64,000 bases of DNA from Paracoccus marinus (GTDB taxonomy: Bacteria > Pseudomonadota > Alphaproteobacteria > Rhodobacterales > Rhodobacteraceae), in NCBI RefSeq assembly GCF_007018965.1, contig NZ_VJYZ01000004.1:310001-374000 (forward strand), read 5' to 3'. A program made the translations under genes and the position numbers. This document shows positions 7,773-17,339 of this stretch, in pieces. Every line of letters starts with the position of its first letter. Within the stretch, counting starts at the first letter, position 1. Below the pieces are notes generated by a model that made no database searches, was not told the DNA's origin, and was given only the letters and a program-made list of their open reading frames with translations.

Positions 7773-9251
7773 ATGAACGCCCATTCGACCGACCTGAAAA
7801 CCCTGCTGCGCGACCCCTCGCTTCTGGAAACGCGCGCCTTCGTGGCGGGCGAATGGATCGACGCCGACGACGGCGCCACCTTCGAGGTCACGAACCCCGC
7901 CCGCGGCGACGTGATCGCCCGCGTGGCCGATCTTGGCCGGCCGGAAGTCGCGCGCGCCATCGACGCCGCCGCCGCCGCGATGAAGGACTGGGCCGCGCGC
8001 CCCGCCAAGGAACGCGCGAACGTCATGCGGCGCTGGTTCGACCTGATGATGGAAAACCAGGACGACCTTGGCCGCATCCTCACCGCCGAAATGGGCAAGC
8101 CGCTGGCCGAGGCCAAGGGCGAGATCGCCTATGGCGCAAGCTTCATCGAGTGGTTCGGCGAGGAGGCCAAGCGCGTCTACGGCGAGACGATCCCGGGCCA
8201 CATGGCCGACAAGCGCCTGACCGTGCTGCGCCAGCCGATCGGCGTCGTGGGGTCCATCACGCCCTGGAACTTTCCCAACGCCATGATCACCCGCAAGTGC
8301 GGCCCGGCGCTGGCCGTGGGCTGCGGCTTCGTCGCCCGGCCCGCCGCCGAAACGCCGCTGTCGGCGCTGGCGCTGGCGGTGCTGGGCGAACGCGCGGGGC
8401 TGCCCAAGGGCATCCTGTCGGTCGTGACCTCGTCGCGGTCGTCCGACATCGGCAAGGAGTTCTGCGAGAACCACCTGGTCCGCAAGCTGACCTTCACCGG
8501 CTCGACCGAGGTCGGCCGCATCTTGCTGCGCCAGGCCGCCGACCAGGTGATGAAATGCTCGATGGAACTGGGCGGCAACGCGCCCTTCATCGTCTTCGAC
8601 GACGCCGATCTGGACGCGGCGGTGGCGGGCGCAATGGCGTCGAAGTTCCGCAACAACGGCCAGACCTGCGTCTGCGCCAACCGCATCTACGTGCAGGCGG
8701 GCGTCTATGACGAGTTCGCAAAGCGCCTTGCGGCCGCCGTGGACAAGCTGTCGGTCGGCGACGGTCTGCAGGACGGGACCACGACCGGCCCCCTCATCAA
8801 CGCGGCCGCCGTCGAGAAGGTCGAGGAACATATCCGCGACGTGCTGGACGGCGGCGGAGAGGTCGTGCTGGGCGGCCAGCGCCACGACCTTGGCGGCAAC
8901 TTCTTCCAGCCCACGGTCGTGACCGGCGTCACCGACGGGATGAAGGTCGCGAACGAGGAAACCTTCGGTCCGCTGGCGCCCCTGTTCCGGTTCGAGACCG
9001 AGGACGAGGTCATCGACAAGGCCAACGCCACGATCTTCGGCCTTGCCGCGTATTTCTATGCCCGCGACATCGGCCGCATCACCCGCGTGCAGGAGGCGCT
9101 GGAATACGGGATCGTCGGCGTGAACACCGGCATCATCTCGACCGAGGTGGCGCCGTTCGGCGGCGTCAAGCAGTCCGGCCTGGGGCGCGAGGGGTCGCGC
9201 CACGGGATGGAGGATTATCTGGAGATGAAATACATCTGCCTGTCGGTCTGA
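7773..9251 (+). CDS. gabD: NAD(P)-dependent succinate-semialdehyde dehydrogenase
   Basis: This 492-aa aldehyde dehydrogenase oxidises succinate semialdehyde to succinate, the last step of GABA breakdown. The catalytic residues are Cys299 in NNGQTCVCANR and Glu265 in MELGGNAPF. The cofactor site shows GSITPWNFPNAMI and FTGSTEVGR. FGGVKQSGLGREGSRHG near the end is typical of GabD. One deviation: the usual Lys of the KPA motif that contacts the cofactor ribose is Arg189 here (VARPAAETPL). No GABA transaminase gene lies nearby. A strong terminator follows at 9277-9310. Confidence 0.88.
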   Translation: MNAHSTDLKTLLRDPSLLETRAFVAGEWIDADDGATFEVTNPARGDVIARVADLGRPEVARAIDAAAAAMKDWAARPAKERANVMRRWFDLMMENQDDLGRILTAEMGKPLAEAKGEIAYGASFIEWFGEEAKRVYGETIPGHMADKRLTVLRQPIGVVGSITPWNFPNAMITRKCGPALAVGCGFVARPAAETPLSALALAVLGERAGLPKGILSVVTSSRSSDIGKEFCENHLVRKLTFTGSTEVGRILLRQAADQVMKCSMELGGNAPFIVFDDADLDAAVAGAMASKFRNNGQTCVCANRIYVQAGVYDEFAKRLAAAVDKLSVGDGLQDGTTTGPLINAAAVEKVEEHIRDVLDGGGEVVLGGQRHDLGGNFFQPTVVTGVTDGMKVANEETFGPLAPLFRFETEDEVIDKANATIFGLAAYFYARDIGRITRVQEALEYGIVGVNTGIISTEVAPFGGVKQSGLGREGSRHGMEDYLEMKYICLSV

Positions 9252-9276
9252 CCCGTCAGCGCAAGCCCGGATGAGG

Positions 9277-9311
9277 AAAAGGGCCGGCGGATCGCTCCGC
9301 CGGCCCTTTTT
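9277..9311. terminator. bidirectional rho-independent terminator
   Basis: A perfect 15-base inverted repeat (AAAAGGGCCGGCGGA / TCCGCCGGCCCTTTT) with a TCGC tetraloop. It has T5 on the plus side and, because of the A-run, T4 on the minus side. It sits between the 3' ends of gabD and the convergent RTX protease gene and can stop both transcripts. Confidence 0.9.
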
Positions 9312-9348
9312 GATTCCGCGCCGGATGCGCGCCCGGACACGCGCCGGG

Positions 9349-12039
9349 TCACGCCAGCAGCAGGTCGTCCTGGATGTTCGCGATCGTCGCGCCGGTCAGG
9401 ATGATCGTGGCCGCGCCAAAGGTGAAGCGCAGCCCCTGCGCGGTGTCGGTCGCGTGGCCGAGGATGTCGGCCATCGTCGCCCCCGCCAGCCCGCCCAGGC
9501 GCTGGATCGTCAGCGTATCGACGTTGTCCTGGAAGTCCTGGACGCGGCAGTGGTTGGCCGTGTTGAACACGAACATGTCCGCCCCCACGCCGCCCTGCAG
9601 CACGTCCGCGCCCTGACCCGCGACCAGCCGGTCGTTGCCCGCGCCGCCGACCAGCAGGTCGTTGCCCGCGCCCGCAAACAGCGCGTCGTCGCCCGCGCCG
9701 CCCGCGATCTGGTTCGCCCCGGCGTTGCCGATCAGCGTGTTGGCAAGATCGTTCCCCGCCAGGTTGATCGCGTTCGCGCCCATCGCCTGCAGGATCTCGA
9801 CGTTGGCGGGCAGCGCATAATGGCTCCAGGTCTGGACCGTGTCGGTGCCGCCGTTCGCCGCCTCGCCGATCGCGTCCAGTCCGTCGAAGATGAACACGTC
9901 GTTGCCCGCGCCGCCGACCATCGTGTCGCGCCCGGCATGGCCCGCCAGCAGGTCGTTGCCCGCATCCCCGACCAGGATGTCGTTGCCGCCGCCGCCGGTC
10001 AGGGTGTCGTTGCCGCCGCCGCCCGAAAGCTGGTTCGCGGCGTCGTTGCCCGAGATGGTGTTCGCAAGCTCGTTGCCGGCGATGTTCGTCACTGCAGCGC
10101 CGACCACCTGCGCCACCTCGACGTTGGCCTGCATCCGCATGTGCGATCCGGTGCGGACGATGTCGTAGCCGGCGTTCGCCTGCTCGATCACGGCGTCCTG
10201 CCCGTCCCAGACATAGACGTCGTTGCCGATGCCGCCCGCCAGCGTGTCGCGCCCCGCCTCGCCCAACAGCACGTCGTTGCCGACCTCGCCCGCGACCATG
10301 TCGTTGCCCGCGCCGCCGCGGATCACGTCGTTGCCCGCGCCGCCGAGCAGCTGGTTGGCGGCCGCGTTGCCGGTGATCGCGTTGTCATGCACGTTGCCGC
10401 GGATCGACAGGGCCGCCGCGCCGGTGGCGACCGCCGCTTCCAGCTGCGCGGCCATCACCAGGTTGGCCGAGGTCTGCACGGTGTCGTAGCCGCCATTCGC
10501 CGTCTCGACGATCGTGTCGGCGCCGTCGGTCATGTAGGTGTCGTTGCCCGCGCCGCCGATCAGCTGGTCCTGACCCGGCCCGCCGATCAGCAGGTCGTTC
10601 CCGGCAAGGCCCGACAGGACGTCGTTGCCCGCCATGCCGTGCAGCATGTTGGCCGCGGCGTTGCCGGTGACGCGGTCGTTGCCCGACCCGGCGATCGCGT
10701 TCTCGATCAGGGTGGTGCGTTCGATCGACAGGTTCCCGTACTTGCCGTAGATGTCCGAGATCGAGCCCGGCGCAAGGTTGATCCGCTGGGCCGATGTGCC
10801 GTTGCGCACGTCCAGCGTGTCGATCCCGCCCTGATCGAAGATCGTCATGGTCACCGGGACCCCGCGCGAGACCAGCGCCATCGCCGAGCCGAAGGCGCCG
10901 CCGACGTTGCCGTTCACGCCCCAGGTGTTCGCGCCCGAGAACAGGCCGCCGCGGGTGCCGTACAGGTCCTGGATGGCGATGATGTCGGCCATCATCGGCG
11001 TCATCACGTAGGCCAGCGTCGCATCGACCTCCGGATTGTCCGCCTGGCTGAGATACGACATCACGGACGCCTGCCAGCTGTCGTTGGCGAACACGTTGTC
11101 GGTCCCGTAGGTGGGACGGCCGCCGTTGTAGCGGCCGGCGTGACCCAGCCCCAGCGCGTGGCCGATCTCGTGGATGAAGGTCTGATAGGCATAGTCGTTC
11201 AGGCCGTTGGCGGGGTTGCCGGCCCAGTTGACCGGAACGTTGACGATCGCGTTGTAAACCGTCTGGCCCGACATGCTGGTGGGTGCCGAATAGGCGCCCT
11301 GGTTGTCGGTGTTGGTGAAGTGGATGTTGGCGCCCGCGCCCGCCCGCGACGAGGTGTCGAACTGGATCCCGGTCACCTGCGACCAGACGTTCAGCGCCGT
11401 CCGCGCAAGCATCTGCTGGTGCGCGGTCAGGCCGCTGAGGTCGCAGGTCAGGGTGTCGCCCGGCTCGACCGCGAAGGACCGGCGCTGCTCCCCGTTTTCC
11501 CCGTAATAGCCGTCGGTCAGGTAGCCCGCGATCTCTTCCATGGTCCAGACCCGGGTGTTGTCGCCGGTGGGCGGCGGCTCTTCCGGGCCGGTGCCCGGCG
11601 CCACGGTCACGACATAGTCGCCCGCCGAGTCGCGATATCCCGCCATGCCGAGGTAATAGGTCCCGCTGGTCGTCGCCGTGAACTCGAAATACGACACGTC
11701 CACCTGGCCGGTGTCGTCGTTTTCCGCTACCAGGTTCCCGTTCGGATCGCGCAGCTCGAGGATCGTGTCGGGCAGCGGGTTGCCGCCGTTTCCGGTCATC
11801 AGGAAGCGATAGGTCTGCCCCGCGACCAGGTTCACCGCGACCGTATCGGCGTCGCCCGCCGTGATCGTGCCGCCGAAGGTCTGGTCCACCGCGATGCGGT
11901 AGGGGGTGCTGACGCTGTAGGGCGCGTCCCGCGTCTCGGACACGTCGGGGGTCACGTTGATCGCGTGATCGGGATGATGCAGCGGCTGGACGAGCGGCGT
12001 CTGCGCATCGGCGCGGAGCGAACGGGGAACGGCGGTCAT
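9349..12039 (-). CDS. serralysin-like RTX metalloprotease (M10), type I secreted
   Basis: This is an 896-aa zinc protease. An N-terminal beta-sandwich pre-peptidase (PPC-like) domain spans about residues 50-150. The M10 catalytic domain at about 160-390 has the zinc motif HEIGHALGLGH (His290, His294, His300) and the Met-turn SVMSYLS (Met327). The rest is RTX calcium-binding repeat of GGAGNDxLxG type in several blocks separated by longer linkers, then a short hydrophobic-acidic C-terminal end. There is no Sec signal at the start, as expected for export by an ABC type I system reading a C-terminal signal. No such exporter is encoded in the window. Extracellular proteolysis for nutrition or matrix remodelling is inferred. 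Confidence 0.92.
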   Translation of the reverse strand: MTAVPRSLRADAQTPLVQPLHHPDHAINVTPDVSETRDAPYSVSTPYRIAVDQTFGGTITAGDADTVAVNLVAGQTYRFLMTGNGGNPLPDTILELRDPNGNLVAENDDTGQVDVSYFEFTATTSGTYYLGMAGYRDSAGDYVVTVAPGTGPEEPPPTGDNTRVWTMEEIAGYLTDGYYGENGEQRRSFAVEPGDTLTCDLSGLTAHQQMLARTALNVWSQVTGIQFDTSSRAGAGANIHFTNTDNQGAYSAPTSMSGQTVYNAIVNVPVNWAGNPANGLNDYAYQTFIHEIGHALGLGHAGRYNGGRPTYGTDNVFANDSWQASVMSYLSQADNPEVDATLAYVMTPMMADIIAIQDLYGTRGGLFSGANTWGVNGNVGGAFGSAMALVSRGVPVTMTIFDQGGIDTLDVRNGTSAQRINLAPGSISDIYGKYGNLSIERTTLIENAIAGSGNDRVTGNAAANMLHGMAGNDVLSGLAGNDLLIGGPGQDQLIGGAGNDTYMTDGADTIVETANGGYDTVQTSANLVMAAQLEAAVATGAAALSIRGNVHDNAITGNAAANQLLGGAGNDVIRGGAGNDMVAGEVGNDVLLGEAGRDTLAGGIGNDVYVWDGQDAVIEQANAGYDIVRTGSHMRMQANVEVAQVVGAAVTNIAGNELANTISGNDAANQLSGGGGNDTLTGGGGNDILVGDAGNDLLAGHAGRDTMVGGAGNDVFIFDGLDAIGEAANGGTDTVQTWSHYALPANVEILQAMGANAINLAGNDLANTLIGNAGANQIAGGAGDDALFAGAGNDLLVGGAGNDRLVAGQGADVLQGGVGADMFVFNTANHCRVQDFQDNVDTLTIQRLGGLAGATMADILGHATDTAQGLRFTFGAATIILTGATIANIQDDLLLA

Positions 12040-12287
12040 GACGGCACCTCAAACGACACGGGGACGACGCGGGCGCGGGCCCGGAACGCCCCCTGGAAAC
12101 GGGGACTCGGCCGGGAATGGTTCGGCCTCGCGTCCGCCTATGGGACGAACGTAACAGTTCTGTCAAAGCATGATGCGCGGCGGGGCGGATTTTCTTTTAA
12201 AAGTTGTCGGCATCGGACGTTCGTTCAGCATTTATCAAGGGGTCGGGCTTAGGCAGGGGACGAACGGATCGCCAGGGAAACTGCCCG

Positions 12288-12803
12288 ATGAACCTTACGC
12301 TCGACGACCAGCCCGACCGCACCGTGGTGCGCATCGACGAGCCGCGGCTGGACGCGGCGCTGGCGCTGCCCTTCAAGGACCGGATGCGCGAAATCGTCGC
12401 CCGCGCGCCGGCGCTGCTGGTGGTGGACATGACGCAGGTTCAGTTCATGGACAGTTCGGGCCTGGGCGCGCTTATCGCGATCCACAAGGCGCTGCCGCGC
12501 GGCACGCGGATGGAACTCTTCGGGGTCCACCCGACCGTCATGCGGGTGTTCCGGCTGACGCGGATGGACACCGTGTTCACGATCCGGGTGCCGGACGAGG
12601 CGGGGCCGGGTGCGGATGGAAGCGGCGGGACTGCGGCTGCGCGGCCTGCGGGCGAGATCGCGGGCGAGATTGCGGGTGCTGCGGCGGCGGCGGTCGCCTC
12701 GGCGTTGCTTGCAGGCGGGATCGCCGGCGGTGCCGGGGTGTCGGTGGGGGGCGCGGCATCGTTGCCCCAAGGCGACGCGGGCGCCGTGGGCGGCGGATCG
12801 TGA
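12288..12803 (+). CDS. STAS-domain anti-sigma factor antagonist (RsbV/SpoIIAA type)
   Basis: This is a 171-aa protein. Residues 1-105 form a STAS domain with the phosphorylatable-serine motif MDSSGLGAL (Ser56/Ser57). In RsbV/SpoIIAA proteins this serine is phosphorylated by the partner kinase and switches binding to it. The remaining 65 residues are an unusual Ala/Gly-rich tail. The ATG at 12288 is preceded by AGGGAAA. Its stop overlaps the GTG start of the kinase gene as GTGA. The pair is a partner-switch module; neither a sigma factor nor a PP2C phosphatase is nearby, so the output is unknown. Confidence 0.85.
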   Translation: MNLTLDDQPDRTVVRIDEPRLDAALALPFKDRMREIVARAPALLVVDMTQVQFMDSSGLGALIAIHKALPRGTRMELFGVHPTVMRVFRLTRMDTVFTIRVPDEAGPGADGSGGTAAARPAGEIAGEIAGAAAAAVASALLAGGIAGGAGVSVGGAASLPQGDAGAVGGGS

Positions 12804-13510
12804 CGGAAACCGCGCGCGGCGCCTTCGCACCGGACCCGCTGCCCGCGCAGGCGCTATTCAACCGGGTGCTGCCCGCCGACCAGATGAGCGTGCGGCAGAC
12901 CCTCACCGACATGCACGCGCGGCTCGCGCCGCATGTCTCGGCCGACGTGCTGGGCCGGCTGGAACTGGTGCTGGCCGAGGTCATGAACAACATCGTGCTG
13001 CACGGCACGGGGACCCTGGCGGGGCACGGCCGGGATGCGGGCGCGGGGGACGCGGGGGGCGTCGGGGCAGCTGGTGCCGCCGCGCGTGGCGACGCGGGCG
13101 ATCGCGCAAGCGCCACGGCGGCCCCGGCCTCCACGACCGCGGCGCAACGCGCCCCGACACCCCCGCGCCGCATCCACGTCTCGGCCGCCTGCCACCGCAA
13201 CGGTGTCGCCTGCGCGGTCACCGACGACGGCGTGGGCCTGCCCCCCGCCTGCCTCATTGCCCCCCCGCCCCCCGACATCGAAGGGGTGGAGTCCCTGCCC
13301 GAAGGCGGCTTCGGCTGGCTCATCATCCACGGCTTGACCCGGTCGCTCGTCTATTTCCGCGAGGGCAGCCGCAACCTGCTGGCCTTCAACATCCCCACGC
13401 TGGAATCCGAGAGAGAGGGCGCGCCCGGTGAGGGGCTTGAAACGGGACGGGAGTGCAGACGCGGTCCGGAGCAGCAGACCGGACAGTCCCCGGAGCAATG
13501 GGCGGGGTAG
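12800..13510 (+). CDS. RsbW-like serine kinase / anti-sigma factor with Gly-Ala insertion
   Basis: This 236-aa protein has a GHKL-type (HATPase_c_2) ATP-binding fold. The N box is LVLAEVMNNIVLHG, the G1 box TDDGVGLPP and the G2 region GGFGWLIIHGLT. Between the N box and G1 lies a 45-60-residue Gly/Ala/Arg/Pro-rich insertion (from about residue 75) absent from ordinary RsbW proteins. The final 35 residues after FNIPTLESE are also low complexity. The GTG start overlaps the STAS gene stop, giving coupled translation. RsbW proteins phosphorylate the STAS partner and may also bind a sigma factor or other target. Confidence 0.82.
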   Translation: MTETARGAFAPDPLPAQALFNRVLPADQMSVRQTLTDMHARLAPHVSADVLGRLELVLAEVMNNIVLHGTGTLAGHGRDAGAGDAGGVGAAGAAARGDAGDRASATAAPASTTAAQRAPTPPRRIHVSAACHRNGVACAVTDDGVGLPPACLIAPPPPDIEGVESLPEGGFGWLIIHGLTRSLVYFREGSRNLLAFNIPTLESEREGAPGEGLETGRECRRGPEQQTGQSPEQWAG

Positions 13511-13971
13511 CCGTGAACCGGCGAATGACGAGGGGTCCGCCGGGACGTTTCCGGCCTGCTTCTGCGGCCCCGTCGAAGGCAAGCCGTGTGGCCACAAGCA
13601 CGCAACCTATCACTCGGGCTCATCGCCAATGCCCAGTTGACCGTCGTTCAGGGATTGGACCCGCCCGTGAACGGACAAGCGTTCACACCACCTGCGGCCC
13701 GCCCGCACCGCCCCTCAACGCAAAGTCCATCAGTTACCCGGCCGCCCGCACGCAGCCTATCTCAACAGGCCACCGCCTTCATTCGGCATCCTTGCGATAC
13801 CAACCAGACCGTCGCTCAGCGGTCGGACCCACCCGTGAACTGACAAGCTTTCCCACCACCTGCGGCCCGCCCGCATCGCCCCCTTCAACGTAAATCCCAT
13901 CCGCCACGCGGCCGCCCGCATCTCTCACCGCCCCTCTGGCATCCCTTTCCGCCGCATGGCAGCCTTCGCGC
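13511..13971. other. 461-base intergenic region with degenerate long repeats
   Basis: I find no convincing gene here. The base composition is less skewed by codon position than in the neighbouring genes. The main content is a pair of imperfect direct repeats at 13639-13920 and traces of a third copy upstream, described separately. The promoter for the nitronate monooxygenase gene at 13972 should lie near its end. Confidence 0.6.
13639..13920. repeat. two imperfect direct repeats, about 168-170 bases apart
   Basis: Copy 1 (13639-13750) and copy 2 (13807-13920) share GACCGTCG, CCGTGAAC, GACAAGC, CACCACCTGCGGCCCGCCCG and GGCCGCCCGCA in the same order, with substitutions and a 2-base indel between them. 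The sequence before copy 1 (from about 13561) keeps CTGCGGCCC and CACGCAACCTATC in matching positions, suggesting an older, more decayed third copy. A continuous reading through both copies gives no recognisable protein. Confidence 0.75.
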
Positions 13972-14991
13972 ATGAACCTCGCCGGTCTCACCCTCGACCA
14001 TCCTATCATCCAGGCGCCCATGGCCGGGTTTTCGACGCCCGCGCTGGCGGCGGCGGTCAGCGAGGCGGGCGGACTCGGCTCAATCGCGATCGGGACGATG
14101 ACCCCGGCGCAAGCGGCAGACGAGATCGCGCGCACCCGCGCGCTGACCGCGCGGCCGTTCGCGGTGAACCTGTTCTGCCACCGCCCGCCCCGGCGCGACG
14201 CCGAGATCGAGGCCGCGTGGATCGACCGGCTCGCGCCGCTCTTTGCCGATTTCGGTGCGACGCCGCCCGCGGCCTTGCGCGACATCTATCCGGGGTTCAC
14301 GGGCGCGGGCGAGATGCTCGACATGCTGTGCGACGCGCGCCCCGCGCTCGTCAGCTTTCATTTCGGCCTGCCGGACGCCGCCGCGCTGGACCGGCTTCGC
14401 GGCGCGGGCGCGGTGCTGGCCGCCAGCGCGACCTCGCGGGCCGAGGCCGAGGCGGTCGTGGCGGCCGGGGTCGATCTGGTCGTGGCGCAGGGGTGGGAAG
14501 CGGGCGGGCATCGCGGCAGCTTCGATCCGGCGGCGGGCGACGACCGGCTGCCGCTCTTCGACCTGCTCGCGGCGCTGCGGGGGCTGGCCCGGCCGGTCGT
14601 CGCCGCAGGCGGGATCATGGATGCGGCGGACGTCCGCGCGGCGCGTGCCGCGGGCGCGGTGGCGGTGCAATGCGGCACCGCCTTCCTGATGGCGGCGGAG
14701 GCCGCGACGTCACCGGCCCACCGCGCCGCGCTGGCCACGGGGCAGACCGTGATGACGCGCGCCGTGTCGGGGCGGGCGGCGCGGTCGATCGTCAACCGGT
14801 TCACCCAGATCGACGGCCGCGAGGCGCCGGATTACCCGGTCGCCTATGACGCCGGCAAGGCGCTGAACGCGGCGGCGGCGGCGCGGGGCGAATGGGGGTT
14901 CGGCGCGCAGTGGGCGGGAACCGGCGCCGCCCGCGCCGTGGCCCGCCGCGCGGCCGAGACGGTCGCGGCGCTGGCGGCGGGCGCGGTGTAA
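13972..14991 (+). CDS. nitronate monooxygenase-family FMN enzyme
   Basis: This is a 339-aa TIM-barrel flavoprotein of the 2-nitropropane dioxygenase / nitronate monooxygenase family, which oxidises alkyl nitronates using FMN. Signature segments in order are IIQAPMAG near the N-terminus, FHFGLP at about residue 126, QGWEAGGHRGSF (candidate catalytic base His180), PVVAAGGIMDAADVRAA and AVQCGTAFL. Length and order fit the bacterial class I-like enzymes. Some members reduce quinones or act as enoyl reductases, so the exact substrate is open. It stands alone downstream of the repeat region and is convergent with serB. Confidence 0.85.
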   Translation: MNLAGLTLDHPIIQAPMAGFSTPALAAAVSEAGGLGSIAIGTMTPAQAADEIARTRALTARPFAVNLFCHRPPRRDAEIEAAWIDRLAPLFADFGATPPAALRDIYPGFTGAGEMLDMLCDARPALVSFHFGLPDAAALDRLRGAGAVLAASATSRAEAEAVVAAGVDLVVAQGWEAGGHRGSFDPAAGDDRLPLFDLLAALRGLARPVVAAGGIMDAADVRAARAAGAVAVQCGTAFLMAAEAATSPAHRAALATGQTVMTRAVSGRAARSIVNRFTQIDGREAPDYPVAYDAGKALNAAAAARGEWGFGAQWAGTGAARAVARRAAETVAALAAGAV

Positions 14992-15075
14992 AAGGGACGC
15001 CGCTGCGATCGGGCTTGCGTTTCCGTCACCGCAGCCCTGCGGAAAGCCGCGCCGGCCGACGCCCGCCCGACCCCC

Positions 15076-15954
15076 TCAGGCCCGGACGAACTCGTCCTCT
15101 CCATAACCCTGCAGGAACAGCAGCGACGTCAGGTCGCCGAAGTTGATCCGCAGCGGCGCCTGCGCGGCGACCACCGGTTTTGCATGCAGCGCGACGCCCA
15201 TGCCGGCGGCGGCGAGCATCCCCAGGTCGTTCGCCCCGTCCCCCACGGTGATCGCGTCGGCGGGCGTCACGCCGCGCGCGGCGGTGATGTCGTCCAGCGC
15301 CTCGACCTTGGCCGCGCGCCCCAGGATCGGCAGCGCGACGCGGCCGGTGAGCTTGCCGTTTTCCGCCAGCAGCACGTTCGCGCGCTGCTCGTCAAAGCCC
15401 AGCATGTCGGCGACCGGGCCGGTGAAATCGGTGAACCCGCCCGACACCAGCGCCGTCCACGCACCTTGCGCGCGCATCGTGGCGACCAGCGTGCGCCCGC
15501 CCCGCGCCATGGTGATGCGGCTGGCCAGCACCTCGGGGATGACCGCGTCGGGCAAGCCTTCCAGCAGCGCCACGCGCGCGACCAGGGCCGCGTCGAAATC
15601 GAGTTCGCCGTTCATCGCCCGCGCGGTGATCGCCGCCACCGGCTCGCCGAAGCCGGCGACATCGGCAAGCTCGTCCAGGCATTCCTGTTCGATCATGGTC
15701 GAATCCATGTCCGCCAGCAGCACCGACTTGCGCCGCCCCGCGGTCGGCACGATGGCGAGGTCGAGGCCGTCTTCCTGCCAGTCCGCCCAGAACCGGTCGA
15801 AGTCGGCGGGCACCGCGTCCACGGGAAACTCGGCCGCGACCCCGTGCGACAGCCACAGCGCGTGGCCACCGTCCCAGCGCGATTTCAGCGCCGTCACGGC
15901 GTCGTCGGTCAGGTCGGCGCGGTCGGGCGCGGCAAGCATGCAGACGGTGAACAT
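15076..15954 (-). CDS. serB: phosphoserine phosphatase
   Basis: This is a 292-aa HAD-superfamily enzyme that removes phosphate from O-phosphoserine, the last step of serine synthesis. The nucleophile motif is LLADMDSTMIEQE (Asp82, with acid/base Asp84), motif II is ALVSGGFTDFTGPVA, and motif III/IV is ITVGDGANDLGMLAAAGMGVALHAKP. The roughly 80-residue N-terminal part matches the ACT-like extension of proteobacterial SerB. The start at 15954 has an AAGGGA ribosome site. It is divergent from serC, with a 134-base control region between them. Confidence 0.94.
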   Translation of the reverse strand: MFTVCMLAAPDRADLTDDAVTALKSRWDGGHALWLSHGVAAEFPVDAVPADFDRFWADWQEDGLDLAIVPTAGRRKSVLLADMDSTMIEQECLDELADVAGFGEPVAAITARAMNGELDFDAALVARVALLEGLPDAVIPEVLASRITMARGGRTLVATMRAQGAWTALVSGGFTDFTGPVADMLGFDEQRANVLLAENGKLTGRVALPILGRAAKVEALDDITAARGVTPADAITVGDGANDLGMLAAAGMGVALHAKPVVAAQAPLRINFGDLTSLLFLQGYGEDEFVRA

Positions 15955-16048
15955 CAAGGTCCCTTGCATTCGATCCTTTGCGCCGGGCTTAGGGCCATTT
16001 CCCCGCTTGCGCCAGCGGCGCCTATTGCGTATCCAAGTCAGTGGGACA

Positions 16049-16086
16049 CCCCTCCCCAACGAGGGGCTATTTAGCTGGAAGGCTAA
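16049..16086 (+). promoter_or_regulatory. structured serC leader (two hairpins, second presents the ribosome site)
   Basis: Hairpin 1 pairs CCCCTC (16049-16054) with GAGGGG (16061-16066). Hairpin 2 pairs TTAGC (16071-16075) with GCTAA (16082-16086), and its TGGAAG loop is the ribosome binding site, ending two bases before the serC ATG. A conserved serC leader element is known in alphaproteobacteria from comparative genomics; assignment of this sequence to that family is from memory of its position and shape. It should control translation of serC and perhaps serA. Confidence 0.6.
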
Positions 16087-16088
16087 CC

Positions 16089-17237
<1,149 letters not shown>

Positions 17238-17242
17238 CCAGA

Positions 17243-17290
17243 CCGGGGGCTGTGCGCCCCCGGACCCCGCAGGATATTTCCAGACAGAAG
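17243..17290 (+). other. intergenic hairpin plus AGGATATTTCC element between serC and serA
   Basis: CCGGGGGC pairs with GCCCCCGG around TGTGC (17243-17263). Shortly after comes CGCAGGATATTTCCAGACAG. The core GGATATTTCC recurs as the ribosome-site-to-start segment of the SH3/DUF1236 gene (7561) and of the ABC ATPase gene (37998). I believe similar hairpin-plus-ATATTT elements are common between Rhodobacterales genes. The hairpin may attenuate read-through into serA. Confidence 0.45.
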
Positions 17291-17339
17291 ATGACCGCAG
17301 CCGAGCGCCGCGCGCGCCCTGCCGTCGAGGAGAACACAC

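Noticed and set aside
9271..12252. Very long open frame (993 codons) on the plus strand opposite the RTX protease
   Set aside because: It mirrors the GGAGND repeats of the real gene, gives a repetitive Val/Ala/Arg protein without any domain, and has no ribosome site. It is a by-product of high GC.
13453..13893. Open frame through the intergenic repeats encoding a repeated TTCGPPA peptide
   Set aside because: No ribosome site, starts inside the RsbW-like gene, and the protein repeat follows trivially from the DNA repeat.
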